Source: Planctomycetales bacterium (GTDB taxonomy: Bacteria; Planctomycetota; Phycisphaerae; SM23-33). Taken from it: DNA of 8,059 nt. The stretch covers positions 1 through 8,059 of the forward strand of contig DAOVLS010000090.1 of the NCBI GenBank assembly GCA_030631125.1, in the 5' to 3' direction. The translations under genes were made by a program, and so were the position numbers. A model generated the notes under the pieces. The model searched no databases, was not told where the DNA came from, and saw nothing but the letters and a program-made list of their open reading frames with translations. Below are positions 6,568 through 8,059 of this stretch, piece by piece (the stretch's first letter is position 1; each line of letters starts with the position of its first letter).

Positions 6568-8059
6568 TCATTTGTCGGAATTTTCCAGGAAGAATGCAAA
6601 AACCTTGATGCAATCATCGAAAGAAAATTTCACGTCAATTTCAATACGATTACCGGAAGTCTTCTTAAAGTCTTCGATAGACCTGCCGCTGATGAGTTCC
6701 CGGATTTTCACACATTTCTTTTCCGCCGGCGGTTCGACTTCGATCTGGAACTGCATGGGTTCCTTGAAATAGGAAGTAACGGTAGCCAGGTAGAGGTCCT
6801 CGCTGATGCAGGGCATGAATTCGGCGGTCGGCATCAGTCGCGGGTCGATGGGCCTTATCAGGTTCATGGGGACGACGGGCGGGAAACCCTTTGCCCGGAT
6901 TGGCAATTTATCCTCGGCGGAATCGAGGATAAGCCGGCCCAGGGCGCGTCCGGCGAAGTTCAGGACCGCCATGCGGAACTCGGGGCGGTAGAAAGTCCGG
7001 CTCGGAATACCGGCCAGGAATATCGCCCTGCCCTCGCCGAGTGAGCGGGTCATAACGGCGGGGTGATTGGCGGCGGAACTGTCTTCGGCGAAGACAGCGA
7101 GGATTTCCGCATCGTCACCGGGATCGACCCGAACGACGTGCTCCAGCCCCATCGCCGGGCGAAAAACGCCGCCCCAATATGCGGCGGTGGTCTTATCCGG
7201 CCAGGGCAGGTCGGCAAAGGCGGGATGATCCCCGGCCGGGGCGAACTGCGCCGAACCTTCCAGCGGCGCCAAAGACTTGACGCCGAAAATGTCCTGAAGA
7301 AAGGTATCGTCGAGCAGTTTGCCTGTTTCGTCGCGTGTGGCTGTCTCGCCGCAGGCGACAAGGACGCCGCCGGACCGGACGTAATCGCGCAGCGCGTTTC
7401 GCGCCGCGGCGCTCATGCAGGAAACGTTCGGCAGAATGATGACGGGAAAGCGGCGGAGGTTATCTTTGTTTAGCCGCGACGAGGGCAGGTAGCCGTAGGG
7501 GAGTGCGTTGTGCCTGGCGACCTCTCCGAGCGTCAGCATACGGGACCAAAGCCACGAGTCCGTCCCGCGGTCGGCATCGACGTCGAAGCACTGTGTCTCG
7601 ACGCTGTTGACGATGCCGACGAAATCGACCGGCTCGGTCCGGCTGAAGTATTTGTCCAGGCTGAACGACTTCTCGTAGGTCTTCTGCATTGGCGAGATTT
7701 TCTGGAGCAGATAGGTATAAGCGGTAACCTCGTCCAGCCCCAGCGCCGCCGGGACGATTCCCGCCCACCACCCGTCGCGCTCGTCCAGCGGGTGGGTGAA
7801 GGTCGCGTGCGAGAATCCTTGGGTGCAGAGTCCGGCGGTTTTACCTTCGCCGCAGAAGCAGCGAAGAATCCTGCAAATTTCGCTCATGTACACTTCCGGA
7901 GGGTGAAAGTCGGTCTCGTGAAAGGTGTAGTACGGATCGGTCATCAGCCCGTCAATCCCTTCGACCATTGACGCAAGATCGACCGCCCCGACCCATGGAT
8001 TAAGAGAAGTGCAGCACGTCGCGTTGCACAGGTGCACCGCTCGGACGCGGTGGTGTTCG
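6568..8059 (-). CDS. Large protein with GH42-type beta-galactosidase trimerisation-like domain, N-terminus cut by window edge
   Basis: The frame is open from the TGA stop at 6568-6570 to the right edge. A GTG at 8037 could be a start, but seven further in-frame codons precede it and the encoded part begins mid-domain, so the gene most probably continues outside. Residues below count from the GTG. Residues 1-180 look like the end of an alpha/beta barrel (for example TDPYYTFHETDFHPPEVY at 33-50 and HPLDERDGWW at 82-91). Residues about 196-240 read FPVIILPNVSCMSAAARNAL and DYVRSGGVLVACGE. This is the pattern of the trimerisation (amidotransferase-like) domain of GH42 beta-galactosidases: a beta strand, a short helix, then a glycine-rich loop. 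The last 110 or so residues are beta-rich and may be a C-terminal sandwich. Catalytic residues would lie mostly outside the window, so neither activity nor export can be judged. The N-terminal part is unusually rich in Cys (CNATCC at 4-9, CFC at 60-62). It may be a planctomycete-type hypothetical glycosidase; I am sure the gene is real but not of its substrate. Confidence 0.8.
   Translation of the reverse strand, partial: EHHRVRAVHLCNATCCTSLNPWVGAVDLASMVEGIDGLMTDPYYTFHETDFHPPEVYMSEICRILRCFCGEGKTAGLCTQGFSHATFTHPLDERDGWWAGIVPAALGLDEVTAYTYLLQKISPMQKTYEKSFSLDKYFSRTEPVDFVGIVNSVETQCFDVDADRGTDSWLWSRMLTLGEVARHNALPYGYLPSSRLNKDNLRRFPVIILPNVSCMSAAARNALRDYVRSGGVLVACGETATRDETGKLLDDTFLQDIFGVKSLAPLEGSAQFAPAGDHPAFADLPWPDKTTAAYWGGVFRPAMGLEHVVRVDPGDDAEILAVFAEDSSAANHPAVMTRSLGEGRAIFLAGIPSRTFYRPEFRMAVLNFAGRALGRLILDSAEDKLPIRAKGFPPVVPMNLIRPIDPRLMPTAEFMPCISEDLYLATVTSYFKEPMQFQIEVEPPAEKKCVKIRELISGRSIEDFKKTSGNRIEIDVKFSFDDCIKVFAFFLENSDK

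Noticed and set aside
1..8059. Possible defence island, CRISPR array or phage system
   Set aside because: No nuclease, helicase, reverse transcriptase, integrase or regularly spaced repeat was seen; UvrA is an ordinary repair protein.

Overview
The window is about 8 kb of moderately GC-rich bacterial chromosome. It carries five protein-coding genes, four on the minus strand and one on the plus strand, with no RNA gene, CRISPR array or transposase. Two genes are cut by the window edges. The mix suggests a free-living or gut/sediment Planctomycetota-type bacterium, perhaps of the Phycisphaerae: sugar-processing GH3 and GH42-like enzymes, a Gfo/Idh/MocA oxidoreductase, a YlbF-family protein and little Shine-Dalgarno use at uvrA. 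This assignment is an inference from gene content only.

Layout. Bases 1-1761 (minus) encode a GH3 beta-glucosidase/beta-xylosidase whose C-terminal end lies outside the window. Its start codon overlaps the stop of a small YlbF-family gene (1758-2108, minus) as ATGA. Upstream of ylbF, bases 2141-2293 form a compact symmetric element with no gene. Imperfect terminal inverted repeats end in CTAG and surround three tightly packed hairpins closed by a 10-bp stem, so the whole folds as a cloverleaf. It looks like a MITE of the IS630/Tc1 type that inserted at a TA inside CTAG, directly after the stop codon of the next gene. That gene is a Gfo/Idh/MocA-family NAD(P)-dependent oxidoreductase (2294-3409, minus). 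A 208-bp divergent intergenic region with one candidate promoter for each direction separates it from uvrA (3618-6503, plus), a complete excision-repair UvrA. A perfect 19-bp hairpin (6525-6566) fills the 64-bp gap between uvrA and a convergent gene (6568 to the right edge, minus). That last gene encodes the C-terminal part of a large protein with a GH42-type beta-galactosidase trimerisation-like domain.

Working together. The oxidoreductase, YlbF protein and GH3 enzyme are co-oriented and could be one transcription unit for sugar use, now interrupted by the MITE-like element. UvrA is a housekeeping DNA-repair gene that shares only the divergent promoter region. The GH42-like gene is a second carbohydrate-related locus. 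The most notable signal is the cloverleaf element; no new defence or other multi-gene system is apparent.
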